Of a stretch of 64,000 bases of DNA, positions 11,968 to 23,792 are shown piece by piece. The position numbers and the translations under genes were made by a program. How positions within the stretch are numbered: position 1 is the stretch's first letter; the number at the start of each line of letters is the position of its first letter. Source of the DNA: Zerene cesonia (Eukaryota > Arthropoda > Insecta > Lepidoptera > Pieridae); NCBI RefSeq assembly GCF_012273895.1, contig NC_052126.1, positions 3,361,218 through 3,425,217 on the forward strand, in the 5' to 3' direction. Below the pieces are notes generated by a model. The model did no database searches. It worked only from the letters and a program-made list of their open reading frames with translations, and was not told where the DNA came from.

Positions 11968-12967
11968 NNNNNNNNNNNNNNNNNNNNNNNNNNNNNNNNN
12001 NNNNNNNNNNNNNNNNNNNNNNNNNNNNNNNNNNNNNNNNNNNNNNNNNNNNNNNNNNNNNNNNNNNNNNNNNNNNNNNNNNNNNNNNNNNNNNNNNNNN
12101 NNNNNNNNNNNNNNNNNNNNNNNNNNNNNNNNNNNNNNNNNNNNNNNNNNNNNNNNNNNNNNNNNNNNNNNNNNNNNNNNNNNNNNNNNNNNNNNNNNNN
12201 NNNNNNNNNNNNNNNNNNNNNNNNNNNNNNNNNNNNNNNNNNNNNNNNNNNNNNNNNNNNNNNNNNNNNNNNNNNNNNNNNNNNNNNNNNNNNNNNNNNN
12301 NNNNNNNNNNNNNNNNNNNNNNNNNNNNNNNNNNNNNNNNNNNNNNNNNNNNNNNNNNNNNNNNNNNNNNNNNNNNNNNNNNNNNNNNNNNNNNNNNNNN
12401 NNNNNNNNNNNNNNNNNNNNNNNNNNNNNNNNNNNNNNNNNNNNNNNNNNNNNNNNNNNNNNNNNNNNNNNNNNNNNNNNNNNNNNNNNNNNNNNNNNNN
12501 NNNNNNNNNNNNNNNNNNNNNNNNNNNNNNNNNNNNNNNNNNNNNNNNNNNNNNNNNNNNNNNNNNNNNNNNNNNNNNNNNNNNNNNNNNNNNNNNNNNN
12601 NNNNNNNNNNNNNNNNNNNNNNNNNNNNNNNNNNNNNNNNNNNNNNNNNNNNNNNNNNNNNNNNNNNNNNNNNNNNNNNNNNNNNNNNNNNNNNNNNNNN
12701 NNNNNNNNNNNNNNNNNNNNNNNNNNNNNNNNNNNNNNNNNNNNNNNNNNNNNNNNNNNNNNNNNNNNNNNNNNNNNNNNNNNNNNNNNNNNNNNNNNNN
12801 NNNNNNNNNNNNNNNNNNNNNNNNNNNNNNNNNNNNNNNNNNNNNNNNNNNNNNNNNNNNNNNNNNNNNNNNNNNNNNNNNNNNNNNNNNNNNNNNNNNN
12901 NNNNNNNNNNNNNNNNNNNNNNNNNNNNNNNNNNNNNNNNNNNNNNNNNNNNNNNNNNNNNNNNNNN
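11968..12967. other. Scaffold gap, 1000 N
   Basis: Exactly 1000 N. The left edge is inside an R3 retroposon copy whose last 36 bases are the exact reverse complement of the 36 bases before the gap at 9455. Confidence 0.99.
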
Positions 12968-13802
12968 ATTGCATGCTGGTTAATAGCTTATATGCCATTT
13001 ACCGATACGTGTTATTTGTACAGCTATTTTTAACAAGCTTTTTAGTAAATAATATGTCTTCGCTGCAATTGTTAAACAACAAAACTCGGTAAATGCAAAC
13101 CTAACTCGCGACACTTAGGGTTTCGTTCAAATAAGATAATAAGCAACTGCACAAAAAAATACGACACGTGCAATATATATCTGTTTCAGTCGCTGCTTAC
13201 TGAAAATCAGCGCTGCGCATTACGCGTAGCACATGCTGAGTAGTTACCCTTTTTACACTACACCGATTAGTCCTAAGTTCACTTCTTAATTTTAATTCAA
13301 CTGTGTGTAAATGTGGTGATGTTAAACAAAACATTCTTTCTTTCTTTCATTATTTCTTAATTACCACAGACATACAGACGGACACCATGAGAGCTAACTT
13401 TAAATAATAGGGTCCTGCTATACTCTTTAGGTACGGAAACCTAAAAATGATAATGGGTTCGATCTCCATTTGAGGGAGAAGTAAAAAGTCTTGACCCAAT
13501 AAAGAACAGAACCAATCTTATATAGCAAACACGGGAATAGATTTTTTTATTATGCGTATGTTTGCGGGTGCTTCTTAATTTCTAAACAAATAGCTAAAAA
13601 GCAAATTATTTTACTCAACTTTCCCCAACGCAAATATACGGGACTTGATGTATGTGTATGTATCTTATGAACTTAGGTAATATTGATTAAAAAAAACAAA
13701 AATAGGATTTATAATTACTGTTAATTAAGTAAATATTTCGTTATATTTCAGCTATAATAAAGATCGAATTAATCATGCAGAATCTTGGTCACTTGTGTGT
13801 TT
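12968..13802. other. Intergenic with repeat fragments
   Basis: Holds a short TTTC-tailed fragment near 13330 and a fragment at 13365-13450 (ACAGACGGACACC, then TTTAGGTACGGAAACCT) of a kind common in moth repeats. No gene seen. Confidence 0.5.
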
Positions 13803-14640
13803 TTAACCGACTTCAAAAATGGAGGTTCTCAATTAGACTGTATTATTTATGTTTCTCAACTTATAACTTTTAACAGGGTGAACGGTTTTAGACGATTCTT
13901 TTTTTTTGTCTAGTTAATTTAGTTTAGTTCTGACAATTTGAAGGCAGTTTAATTTTTTCTTTAAAATACTGTGAATTGACAAAAATTTATTGAGAGTTAT
14001 CAAAAGAAAAGGCTAGTCCAAACAGAGAAGAGCCAGTGAATAAAAAAGCAGTCTATGAAGTTATTTTAAAAAAGATTTCAAAGTGAAATTTCTGAATACA
14101 ATTTGCATGATAGGGATAGGAAAAGTTCGCGTTAAAAAGATAGTTATGAAAATATAAGTGAAATTTTTTCGAGTTTCTGAATCGACTTTAAATACATTAA
14201 TATCATATTATTCAGTTTTATGTTCCTGCTCTTTCTTATTTTCGGTGCATAATTGCATATATTTCGGTTTTTGTCTATAAATTTGTTTTATCTGCTGTTT
14301 TATATCGAAATTCAGCAGAATTAAATAATGCGTCATCATGATAATATTATTATAATAATGATAATAGCAAATTCTTTGTCTCTAGCAAGAACTATCTTTA
14401 GCAACAAGAACACAATCAATTTTAAACAAAAAATACATATAATTATCACAAAAATTAAAATAAAAATAAAAGCAGACGAAACCACGTGCAAGAACTAGTG
14501 TTTATAATCTTTTGATTCAACCAATCAACTCCAAATTTAATTAATTTTCGTTTTTTAAAGCTGGTGCCTACAATGCGCTCCCATTTAGATTTGATCTATT
14601 TCTGATCATTTAAAGGCGGTTCAGATTTTTGTTAAAAGAT
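13803..14640 (+). mobile_element. Degenerate repeat starting TTTTTAACCGACTTCAAAAA
   Basis: The opening words TTTTTAACCGACTTC, then ACTTATAACTTTTAACAGGG and GATTCTTTTTTT, recur in diverged form at 30470-30760 and, reversed, at 50930-50952. A further piece (AAAGCTGGTGCC) lies at 14558. This looks like an old, decayed non-coding transposon; the class is unknown. Confidence 0.4.
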
Positions 14641-14764
14641 TCTGGTATAAGCGCGAAATAAACATACAACAATGACATAAATTTTAAGTACTTTCTCCCA
14701 CAAAACACATGAACCAAACAAGAAAATATTCACAAATTTCCTTCGTCATTTAAATATACAAGTA

Positions 14765-14836
14765 AGTCAGTCAGTCATTATACAAAATTGAATTCAACAA
14801 GTCAGTCAGTCAGTCATTATACAAAATTTAATACCA
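14765..14836. repeat. GTCA repeat with 39-bp tandem duplication
   Basis: AGTCAGTCAGTCATTATACA occurs twice, 39 bases apart, with the spacer AAATTGAATTCAACA between. The second copy has one extra GTCA. Confidence 0.8.
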
Positions 14837-15072
14837 GAATACATAAACTTTATACCCTATTTACTCCAAGCTTTCACCGTAACGAAACGATTCCCAACAT
14901 TCAAATAACGTATAGAGGGTTACCGCTAATGTAGGCTGTGGTCTTAATTCAATTTGACATTAGTCACTTCTGTTATTTACATCCTTTGTAAATCTTAATA
15001 TTCTCGAAATAAATGTATAAAACAAATATAGGGCACATTTTAATACGTCCTTAGAAAAGGTATTTGCTTTTT

Positions 15073-15403
15073 TATGTCATCGTCGGTAATGGTGTGTGGG
15101 TGCCCTGATGGTAAGCGCTACCACTGCCCATGAACATTTGGAGAGGCATAAGGTCCTTTGCAGACCTTACGCCTCTACAAATGGATTGCCGACTTTTTGG
15201 GAAGGGATTAAGAAAGGATTGGCGATAGGCATAAAGGAAAGGACTGGGAAGGGTAAGGAAAAGGATATGGGCCTCCGGCTCCCCCACTCACCGAACGAAA
15301 CACAGCAGAATGCTATTTCACGCCGGTCTTCTGTGGGGGTGTGGTACTTCCCCGGTGCGAGCTGGCCCAATTCGTGCCGAAGCGTGCTCAACTACCACAT
15401 ATA
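15073..15403 (-). mobile_element. R3 retroposon, near full length
   Basis: Best intact copy, about 330 bp. On the minus strand it starts near GTTGAGCACGCTTCGGCACG, passes GCCGGAGGCCCATATCCTTT and ends GACGATGACATAAAAAA. The A-rich end, variable 5' extents and target duplications in other copies show retroposition. I cannot tell whether it is a SINE or the 3' part of a LINE. Open frames across it are not cellular genes. Confidence 0.82.
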
Positions 15404-15717
15404 AATTCTTAAATTTCTTAATACCTCTGTTGCGACGTGAAAGAAAGACGAACACACACACTTTTGAATTAAGAATATCCGTAAGGATAATCAATAATTA
15501 ATTTGAACTTAATTAATATACGTATCTAATAAACATGTGTTAAAAATTATATTTGTATATTTTTCTCCTTACTGTACTCTTAATCTCTTTGCATAATAAG
15601 ATTATTATAAAAGAATGAAATTAAATAGATAATCTAATCGACATCACAAGTTCTAACATTTATTTATTTAACAAGCCGATTTAGAACTTTAAATTTACAG
15701 CCAATATTATATGTTAA

Positions 15718-15904
15718 CTAGCTTTTGCCCGCGGCTGCGTACACGTTAAAGTCGGAGTAGTTTAATAGATGTTACATATAAACCTTACTTAAATCACTTC
15801 ATCTATTAAAAAACCAACATAATCCTTTGAGTAGTTTTAAAGATCTAATACATACATGGGTACCTAGGGATAGATGTGGGAAGTCACTTTTTTATATGTA
15901 GTGA
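15718..15904 (-). mobile_element. Helitron-like element, family D
   Basis: It runs CTAGCTTTTGCCCGCGGCTG to GTGA|T, with wording shared with 18221-18417 and 22676-22870 (both reversed): CTACTCC/AGTAGTTT, and AATAGATG in the middle. Confidence 0.65.
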
Positions 15905-16482
15905 TATATATATTAAATGAGGGCATTACTCTAAAACATCGATATGCTATATTAAATTACATGAATTCTCTGACAAATATACCATGCAAACCAGTCATCC
16001 AAAGCGCTTCAAGATCATAACTCAAAACTTCTAAAACACTCAAAACTCAAATAACAAGCAAATAAAAATGGTATTCAACCAAAAATTCCGTTTCAAAGAA
16101 AACAAGTAAGTAAATTATATAATTCACGGTCCCGCGGTCGAATCGTAAATTTTGTATTCCATTCGTTTTGGAAATAAAATTCAAACTTCTTTACAGCATT
16201 CATCAAGCCGTCATGAGCAAAGCTTTTGAATAATAAAAATCTTCACCGCGAAACTCCTGGACCGGTTTTATGCACGACCTTGCTTTCACTATATTTTCAC
16301 GGTAATGTTCAGGTGCTAATATTTAACTACGCTTTACTACGTCATCGTATAGTTACGTTTGGTTAACACACACACTTACAAACCAGCCCAAAAAGAAGCA
16401 TAGTGTTTACATAAATATAGCTTCAAAATACACGCACACGAATCAATTAAATTGCCTCAGCTGTTCTTATTGTGTACTTTAT

Positions 16483-16700
16483 GCTCGTCCGGGCTCCGCC
16501 CGGATATCAAAATTCATGTTTTATCCCGTAAGTCCGTATCCCGTAGGAATATCGGGATAAAAAGTTGCCTGTATGTTATTCCAGTTGTCCAGCTATCTAC
16601 GTGCCAAATTTCATTGCAATCGGTTCAGTAGCTTTTGCGTAAAAGAGCAACAAACACACACACATCCTTACAAACTTTCGCATTTATAATATTAGTAGGA
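16483..16700 (-). mobile_element. Chimeric Helitron-like element (family B end, family A body)
   Basis: The left 40 bases are family B (CTCGTCCGGGCTCCGCCCGG, then TTTATCCC) and the rest, from GTAAGTCCGTATCCC on, is family A. The junction lies at a shared CCC near 16525. Confidence 0.8.
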
Positions 16701-16977
16701 TGTACGCTTACATTATGACCGTAATATTACTACTTTAGAAATAAACTAAAATTTCCGATATATTAACACACGTCTTATAAATTGTAACTTTATACAAGGA
16801 CATTATCGGAAACTTAAGTGATTAAGTATTGTTGGGAGTTCGGCGCACAATAGATGAGTTTTACGCTCGCATATTTTAAGGCTAATGCGATAATATTCCT
16901 TGTGACGTAGTGGATTGTTAAACATTGACGGGATATTAATTTTGTGTTTTGACAATTTGACATTGCCTTAGTATATA

Positions 16978-17043
16978 CTAGCTGCGCCCCGCGGTTACAC
17001 CCGCGTAAGACCCGTTGGAATATTGGGTTAAAAAGTTGCCTAT
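16978..17043 (-). mobile_element. Helitron-like element, family A, 3' end only
   Basis: CTAGCTGCGCCCCGCGG through AAAAAGTTGCC; the rest is missing. Confidence 0.8.
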
Positions 17044-18220
17044 TATTGGATCCATACCATTGAAATATAGAATGTATAATGAATGTCTTTCAATGTGCAT
17101 AAGTATTGAATTTCTTAGTAGTAAACACCATTACGTAGTGATTATTATAAACAGTAAATTATGTATTGAAAATTAGACTCACCCGTGACGTGAAGACGTT
17201 GAGTGTCACAAACTCACAAACGTTTCCCCTTTCTAATGTTAACGCAAAAAGAATCACGCCAATTGGTTGAAAAGCATCGGAGTTCCTATATATAAAAAAC
17301 GATATTTATTAGTTTATATAACACATTGAAATGTTTGTCTTTAGAAAGTGCATCATTAATACTATATCCTTTCATAAATGTTACGAATATTGGATAGTTT
17401 TAAATTTCATTGGTTCAACAAAATAGCCCACTGTAAGGAATAATCTAATTATGAAGGAAACCTTAGTAGGTTTGCATAAGCCATCTTATATAGTCCACTC
17501 ATACCCCACTTACAGATTTGAAATATTTTTCTAGTATGTAGTATGTAAAAATACATAAATGTACGCCTTATAATATTATTAGAATAGCGGCAATTGAAAT
17601 GCATCATCTCTGCATATTTCACCAGTCTATCACCGTTACATAACAAAGCCTGGTGATAGATGGACAGACAGACAGAGAGACAGAAAGACATCTACCCTCT
17701 CTTTCTTCTGTAATCGGAACTAGTGAAAGGAACCAATTTGTCCTCAGGTAACGGAAATCTAAAAAGCGTACATTGCACAAACAAGAAAAAGCTATAACAC
17801 GAGCAAAATACATTGTACCCCTCCACCAATTCCTCCCTTAAAAGCCATCTACAAAAGGAATAACATTTTAAACCCCCCCGTATACATGTCAAGTGAAATG
17901 GCTATTTGTTTTATGGAGATCATGACAGTTTGCAACATGATTAATGACCGTCACCCTCAACTTTTCAGACTGGATCAGTTTTTAATACTTCTTTGGATTT
18001 TACTAACACACTTTCGTTTCGGACCATTTATAATTCGCGGTTTATGGGGTATCGCGGTATATTATCAGAGATTTATTATGCTGAGGATATTACTACAGTT
18101 TAATGTTTTGCGAGTTGTTTTTATTTCGAGTATCCATGAATGTTGTTTTGTTCTGACCGAATATAACATAAGCAACATGCATGCATGTTTCCATTGGAGG
18201 TGTCTTATAATATTATAATG
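17044..18220. other. Intergenic, one long but weak open frame
   Basis: AT-rich. A 110-codon frame at 17886-18218 (plus) is hydrophobic and has no motif or splice support. A CAGACAGACAGAGAGACAGA run lies near 17665. No gene called. Confidence 0.5.
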
Positions 18221-18417
18221 TCATTACATAGTATAAAACAAAGTCGCTCTCTCTGTCCCTATGTACGCTTAAATCTTTAAAACTACGCAACGGATTTCAT
18301 GAGGTTTTTAATAGTTAGAGTTATTCAAGAGGAAGGTTTAAATATAATAATAATATTTTTTACGAATCTTTTATTAACCACAAATATAACGCGTAGTAAG
18401 CCGCGGGCAAAAGCTAG
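18221..18417 (+). mobile_element. Helitron-like element, family D
   Basis: It starts TCATTACATAGTATAAAACA, passes GTCGCTCTCTCTGTCCC and AACTACGCAACGGATTTCAT, and ends GCGGGCAAAAGCTAG|T. Confidence 0.75.
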
Positions 18418-18447
18418 TGTATAATATGAAAAAAGTGGCATGTTATT

Positions 18448-19447
18448 NNNNNNNNNNNNNNNNNNNNNNNNNNNNNNNNNNNNNNNNNNNNNNNNNNNNN
18501 NNNNNNNNNNNNNNNNNNNNNNNNNNNNNNNNNNNNNNNNNNNNNNNNNNNNNNNNNNNNNNNNNNNNNNNNNNNNNNNNNNNNNNNNNNNNNNNNNNNN
18601 NNNNNNNNNNNNNNNNNNNNNNNNNNNNNNNNNNNNNNNNNNNNNNNNNNNNNNNNNNNNNNNNNNNNNNNNNNNNNNNNNNNNNNNNNNNNNNNNNNNN
18701 NNNNNNNNNNNNNNNNNNNNNNNNNNNNNNNNNNNNNNNNNNNNNNNNNNNNNNNNNNNNNNNNNNNNNNNNNNNNNNNNNNNNNNNNNNNNNNNNNNNN
18801 NNNNNNNNNNNNNNNNNNNNNNNNNNNNNNNNNNNNNNNNNNNNNNNNNNNNNNNNNNNNNNNNNNNNNNNNNNNNNNNNNNNNNNNNNNNNNNNNNNNN
18901 NNNNNNNNNNNNNNNNNNNNNNNNNNNNNNNNNNNNNNNNNNNNNNNNNNNNNNNNNNNNNNNNNNNNNNNNNNNNNNNNNNNNNNNNNNNNNNNNNNNN
19001 NNNNNNNNNNNNNNNNNNNNNNNNNNNNNNNNNNNNNNNNNNNNNNNNNNNNNNNNNNNNNNNNNNNNNNNNNNNNNNNNNNNNNNNNNNNNNNNNNNNN
19101 NNNNNNNNNNNNNNNNNNNNNNNNNNNNNNNNNNNNNNNNNNNNNNNNNNNNNNNNNNNNNNNNNNNNNNNNNNNNNNNNNNNNNNNNNNNNNNNNNNNN
19201 NNNNNNNNNNNNNNNNNNNNNNNNNNNNNNNNNNNNNNNNNNNNNNNNNNNNNNNNNNNNNNNNNNNNNNNNNNNNNNNNNNNNNNNNNNNNNNNNNNNN
19301 NNNNNNNNNNNNNNNNNNNNNNNNNNNNNNNNNNNNNNNNNNNNNNNNNNNNNNNNNNNNNNNNNNNNNNNNNNNNNNNNNNNNNNNNNNNNNNNNNNNN
19401 NNNNNNNNNNNNNNNNNNNNNNNNNNNNNNNNNNNNNNNNNNNNNNN
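18448..19447. other. Scaffold gap, 1000 N
   Basis: Exactly 1000 N. The gap begins about 30 bases after the CTAG end of a Helitron-like element. Confidence 0.99.
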
Positions 19448-19548
19448 TACGTTTTATAATGGTACATACTACTGGGGCTGTGAGAGATTGCACATCTTCA
19501 TCTTGTGTTAAGAAGCATGTCTTGTCAATAAAACTATATTATTGATTA

Positions 19549-19729
19549 CTAGACACTCGTCCCGGCTCCGCCCGGATATCAAGATCCCTATTTTATTCCA
19601 AGGTAGCATTTGATCGGGATAAAAAGTATCCTACCACCTAAGTCGTCAGCTCATACCCTGTCTGTATACCAAATTTCATCATAATCGTTAAATATTTTAA
19701 GCGTGAGTAACGGACAAACATCCAAACAA
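19549..19729 (-). mobile_element. Helitron-like element, family B, joined to family A
   Basis: CTAGACACTCGTCCCGGCTC through CGGACAAACATCCAAACAA, where it abuts a family A copy with no spacer. Confidence 0.8.
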
Positions 19730-19923
19730 GCTGCGCTCCGCGGTTTCACCCACGTAAGTTCGTATCGCGTAGGAATATCGGGATAAAAAGTTATATATTA
19801 TTTCAGTTGTCCAGCTGTCTATGTACCAAATTTCATTGCAATCGATTCAGTAGCCTTTGCGTGAAAGAGCAACAAACACACACACATCCTTACAAACTTT
19901 CGCATTTATAATATTAAGTAGGA
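19730..19923 (-). mobile_element. Helitron-like element, family A, joined to family B
   Basis: It lacks the CTA of its CTAG end and begins directly at GCTGCGCTCCGCGG after the family B copy. The TC end (GTAGGA|T) is intact. Confidence 0.8.
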
Positions 19924-20724
19924 TAGTAGCATTAGCATAGTAGGAAGTAGGACTAGTATGATTAGTAGGATAGAATATTAGTGTGATGACTGACTTGTGA
20001 TAACCTCTGCATTGTCTGGAGGTTTTATTTATTATGATATCAGAGGTATTGCAGTTCTCTATGCTTCTCTTTATACTCTAATATTAGTATAGATTGATTG
20101 AATGGGAAACGACCATTGCTAAGATGTTCCGTAACACGATATTTTTCTTACACCGTCACGGAGGGTTTGTATGTTTCTGCAGCGGAGTTTGTGACAATAT
20201 TTTTATGTGAATCGTTAATTATACGCTCTGCAGGAAACGCCTGTCGCTTTAACAAAATTTATCGTCACACACTGCGGCTTTTGCTGTTATTACTTGTAAT
20301 TTTTATGCTATAAGGATATATTATGGTTGTCGTGTAATTGCTACTTAATGTACTAATTTTTAACACGCAAAATTGCAGTTAAACAATTACTAAGCATGTC
20401 AATTTGGTAGTTTTATAAGTGATAAAATTTTAACAAATTTTTATACGTGTTTACGTTAATGTCTCAAATTTTTCTATTAAATGTCTGACAAAAAGAAAGA
20501 AACTTAAGAGTTTGTTTATTTTTTCGCGCTAATCTACTCACCTACTAGACCAATTTTTTACATACCACAAGCGAAAGTAAGAGTAAACCAGCCCTTCAAA
20601 TTATATGTATTTTGATACCTTTAGTTTCGTTAAAGTTTTATTAACTTTAATGTATCCCAATATAGGTATGAAAGACTTTAATATCACATACTGACCAATA
20701 ATCATCATCCTAAAACATAATAAA
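19924..20724. other. Intergenic, nothing recognised
   Basis: Contains a GC-richer stretch near 20100-20300 with AG-ended pyrimidine tracts, but no frame that holds together as an exon. Confidence 0.5.
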
Positions 20725-20924
20725 CTAGCTGCGTCCCGCGGTTTCACCCGCGTAAGTCTGTATCCTGCAGGAATATCGGGATAAAAAGTTGCCTATATGT
20801 TATTCTATTTGTCCAGCTATCTACGTACCAAATTTCATAGCAATCGGTGCAGTACTTTTTGCGTGAAAGAGCGACAAACACACACACATCCTTACAAACT
20901 TTCGTATTTATAATATTAGTAGGA
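20725..20924 (-). mobile_element. Helitron-like element, family A, full length
   Basis: CTAGCTGCGTCCCGCGG to ATTAGTAGGA|T; both termini intact. Confidence 0.85.
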
Positions 20925-21344
20925 TTAATATAATAAAATCACTTTTAAACTGAAATTCAAGCAATGTGTGACCACATCGTTCTTACACTACAATCAAATC
21001 TCGCATTAGATACATCGATTGAAAACATATGTAAAACGCCTAAACCCAATTCAATTTATCGCTACTTGACAATTCAACAAACCGACGATCCAAAACTATT
21101 CAGATGAAACTGGAATCGCACTGTAAACGCCGCACGCTGAAAATCAATTTCAAAATATATCAGTAAAACTCGCTGGACTGTTTAAATAATCTAACAATGG
21201 CACTGCGTCGAAATATTTTGCTGTACGGAAATAATAACTTGTATTTTTAATATCGGTTCGGTTGATTTCGCTATGCATGGAGTTCGAGAGAATTGGCTTT
21301 GTAGTAAACTAAAACAACGAAACGTAAGATGGTATCCTAAAGCA

Positions 21345-21551
21345 CATGGTGTCCGAGGCTTCGTCCATGTAGTCAAAGAAAGAGAGATAGTCCAGGTGTT
21401 TTATACCCGTAAAAAACTATCCTATGTCCTTTTTCGGGTTTCAAACTATCTTTGTGCTAAATTGTATCGAAATCGGCTCAGTGGTTTAAGTACTGACGTT
21501 TCAGGAAAAGATAGAAAGACAGAGTTACTTTCGTATTTATGACATTGGTAG
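21345..21551 (-). mobile_element. Helitron-like element, family E
   Basis: Contains GAGGCTTCGTCCATGTAG, then TATCCTATGTCCTTTTTCGG and AAAGACAGAGTTACTTTCG, matching 3824-4069 in layout. Confidence 0.55.
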
Positions 21552-21879
21552 AAAGACTTGTAGTTTTTGGTCATTTAATTTAAAATTGAATTAAATTGGG
21601 CCTAGTGAAGCACTTGAACTTTAATTTGAAAACTTAATAAGATGTCGTTGTTATCATCAGTAGTGTAGTGGTTAAGTATTAAAGGTAAGCTTTGAAAGAC
21701 GCCAAAATGACTTCAAAGCAATTTTTAAATTTTCCCATGCTATATTATATATATATAACATATATATAACATAAGAGCTACTCCAGCATGAGTGGACGAG
21801 CGCCCGTTTGTGAAACCAAACTATTTCGTCCGCAATAAACCACTTGAAGCAAAGAGTTAAAATTTTGGCGAAATGACAT

Positions 21880-22012
21880 CTCTAACCTCAACCTAACCAA
21901 AGCTCACCGATCACCGGCTAGCGTGCTAACGGCCTGAATCCTTTTAGAAAGCCTTTTTCCCTACAATGGGAAAATTTTGAGGTTAGCGATGGTGATGATG
22001 ATGATGGTGATG

Positions 22013-22044
<32 letters not shown>

Positions 22045-22083
22045 GGTGATGATGATGATGGTGATGATGATTGTGATGATGAA
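21880..22083 (+). mobile_element. Diverged SINE 3' end with expanded GAT tail
   Basis: GGCCTGAATCCTTTTAGAAA and CAATGGGAAAATTTTGAGG mirror the 3' end of the GAT-tailed SINE at 51795-52106. About 95 bases of GAT/GGT triplets follow. The tail is far longer than in the other copies. Confidence 0.5.
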
Positions 22084-22675
22084 TATTAAAGAATAACCCA
22101 ATTAACTATAACATGATGAGTAGTTCCGATGTCAAAACGAGACATAAATTGCTACATTAACACCGCAATAAACCAGATTCCATGTTACTTTTCCTGTAAG
22201 TTATCAATTTCCGACCCAATGAATATAACAGTAATGCTAAAATTACATTGCACTACTGGGATCGCGTATTCCATAGTTTTTGCTAAGGTAAACTCTTAGT
22301 TTGAAGAATGATCAAGTTACGTAATGAAAAACGGTCAAGTGCGAGTCGAAATACCAACACTAAGGATACGAATAAGCAACCGAACAAATAATCTAAAAAG
22401 CAGCTCCAAAAAAATATACTATATAATACTCACCAATCCTAATTATAACCGTGTTAACTGTCGCTTAACGTCGTTTTTATATTATTTGTTGTTGTACATT
22501 TTGGGTGGTAGATACATTTAAATAAGATGTATACCTTAAGTTGCAGTCAGACAGTAAAACTTATTGTAATTTTTATTTAAAAACTATTCACAGTTTTAAA
22601 TATAGCTTTATATTATTCATATTATTCTAATTAAACAGCTCGAGTAAAAACGAAAAAAAAATCCTAACCTCATGA

Positions 22676-22870
22676 TCACTACATAGTACAAAACAAAGTC
22701 GCTTTCTCTGTCCCCATGTCTCTATGTATGTTTAAAGCTTTAAAATTACGCAACGGATTTTGATGGTTTTTTTTTAATAGATAGAGTGATTCAAGAGGAA
22801 GGTTTATATGTTAATACCATCTATTAAACTACTCCAAATTAACGCGTGCGAGACCGCGGGCAACAGCTAG
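22676..22870 (+). mobile_element. Helitron-like element, family D, full length
   Basis: It starts A|TCACTACATAGTACAAAACA and ends GCGGGCAACAGCTAG|T. Close match to 18221-18417. Confidence 0.78.
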
Positions 22871-23177
22871 TTCTGTATATTTGTTACAACGTGTTTTTTC
22901 AGTTAGAATTAGATAACAAAAGACATTTAACTTTAACATATACATAATATATTATTGCAAATACAAACACAAAAACTATAGACATTTATAAAGCATCGAT
23001 ATTTCTACATCCCTGTTATCCCTATATGCATGTGTTATCTCCAAACTAGTAAACAAAACAATCTTTTGGCAATAAAGTTAGTATCGACGCATAAAAGTTG
23101 CATCGGAATGACGTCGTATCCATAACGACACAGCTTTGCCAAAACATTGTGTTTAGATAAAGTTTCTTTTTCGTTTT

Positions 23178-23510
23178 TGTTTTTTTTTATGTCATTGTCG
23201 GCAATGGAGCTGGCGGGTCGCCTGATGGTAACGCTACCACTTTTTTTTTAATGGGGGAAATTTTGCATAGATACCCACGGCCTCCGGAGATAAAGCCGTG
23301 GGTTATGTCGGATTTCTACCGACCAAAACCCCACCGTGTTCCGTCGAGCCGCTTAAGTGAAGGGCCACAGGAGCTGGTTAAAATTGGTCCACGACGTATC
23401 GCTACCACTGCCCATGAGCATTTGGAGAGGCGTATATTCTATTGCAGACCTTACCTTAACTTCAAATGGATTGCCGACTTAAAATTTGAAAGGGATTAGA
23501 AAAGACTTCC
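23178..23510 (-). mobile_element. R3 retroposon, interrupted by a second insertion
   Basis: The 3' half of R3 (T run, TATGTCATTGTCGGCAATGG) is split at 23241 by a 159-base insert and resumes at 23400 with CGCTACCACTGCCCATGAGC. Confidence 0.8.
23241..23399 (-). mobile_element. Retroelement 3' end nested in R3
   Basis: The insert starts with a T run (poly-A on the minus strand) and is flanked by the duplicated CGCTACCAC (23232-23240 and 23400-23408). It contains a GC-rich inverted segment (CCCACGGCCTCCGG...CCGTGGG). Confidence 0.75.
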
Positions 23511-23582
23511 TACAAAAATTTAACTAACTGGTCGTTACGATGATATTAACAAGTCTTATTCATCTGTAACGATGTCACTTCA

Positions 23583-23792
23583 TCACGCATTATAAAAGTG
23601 AAAGTTTGTTTGTTTGAATGTTTGTCCGTCAATCACCCTGATACTACTGAACGGATTTTGATAAAATTTGGTATACAGACAGGGTATGATCTGACTTGGG
23701 ACCTCCCGAGTCAGATCATACCCTGTCTGAGAGGTTACTTTTAATCCCGATTAAACGCTCCCTTGGCATAAAACAGGAATCTTGATATCTAG
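23583..23792 (+). mobile_element. Helitron-like element, family B, with internal hairpin
   Basis: It starts A|TCACGCATTATAAAAGTG and ends CTAG|T. Two changes set it apart: a perfect 21-bp inverted duplication at 23676-23729 and loss of the GC-rich hairpin next to the CTAG end. Confidence 0.8.

Noticed and set aside
17886..18218. 110-codon hydrophobic frame as a membrane-protein gene
   Set aside because: No motif, no splice support and no composition change from its AT-rich surroundings.
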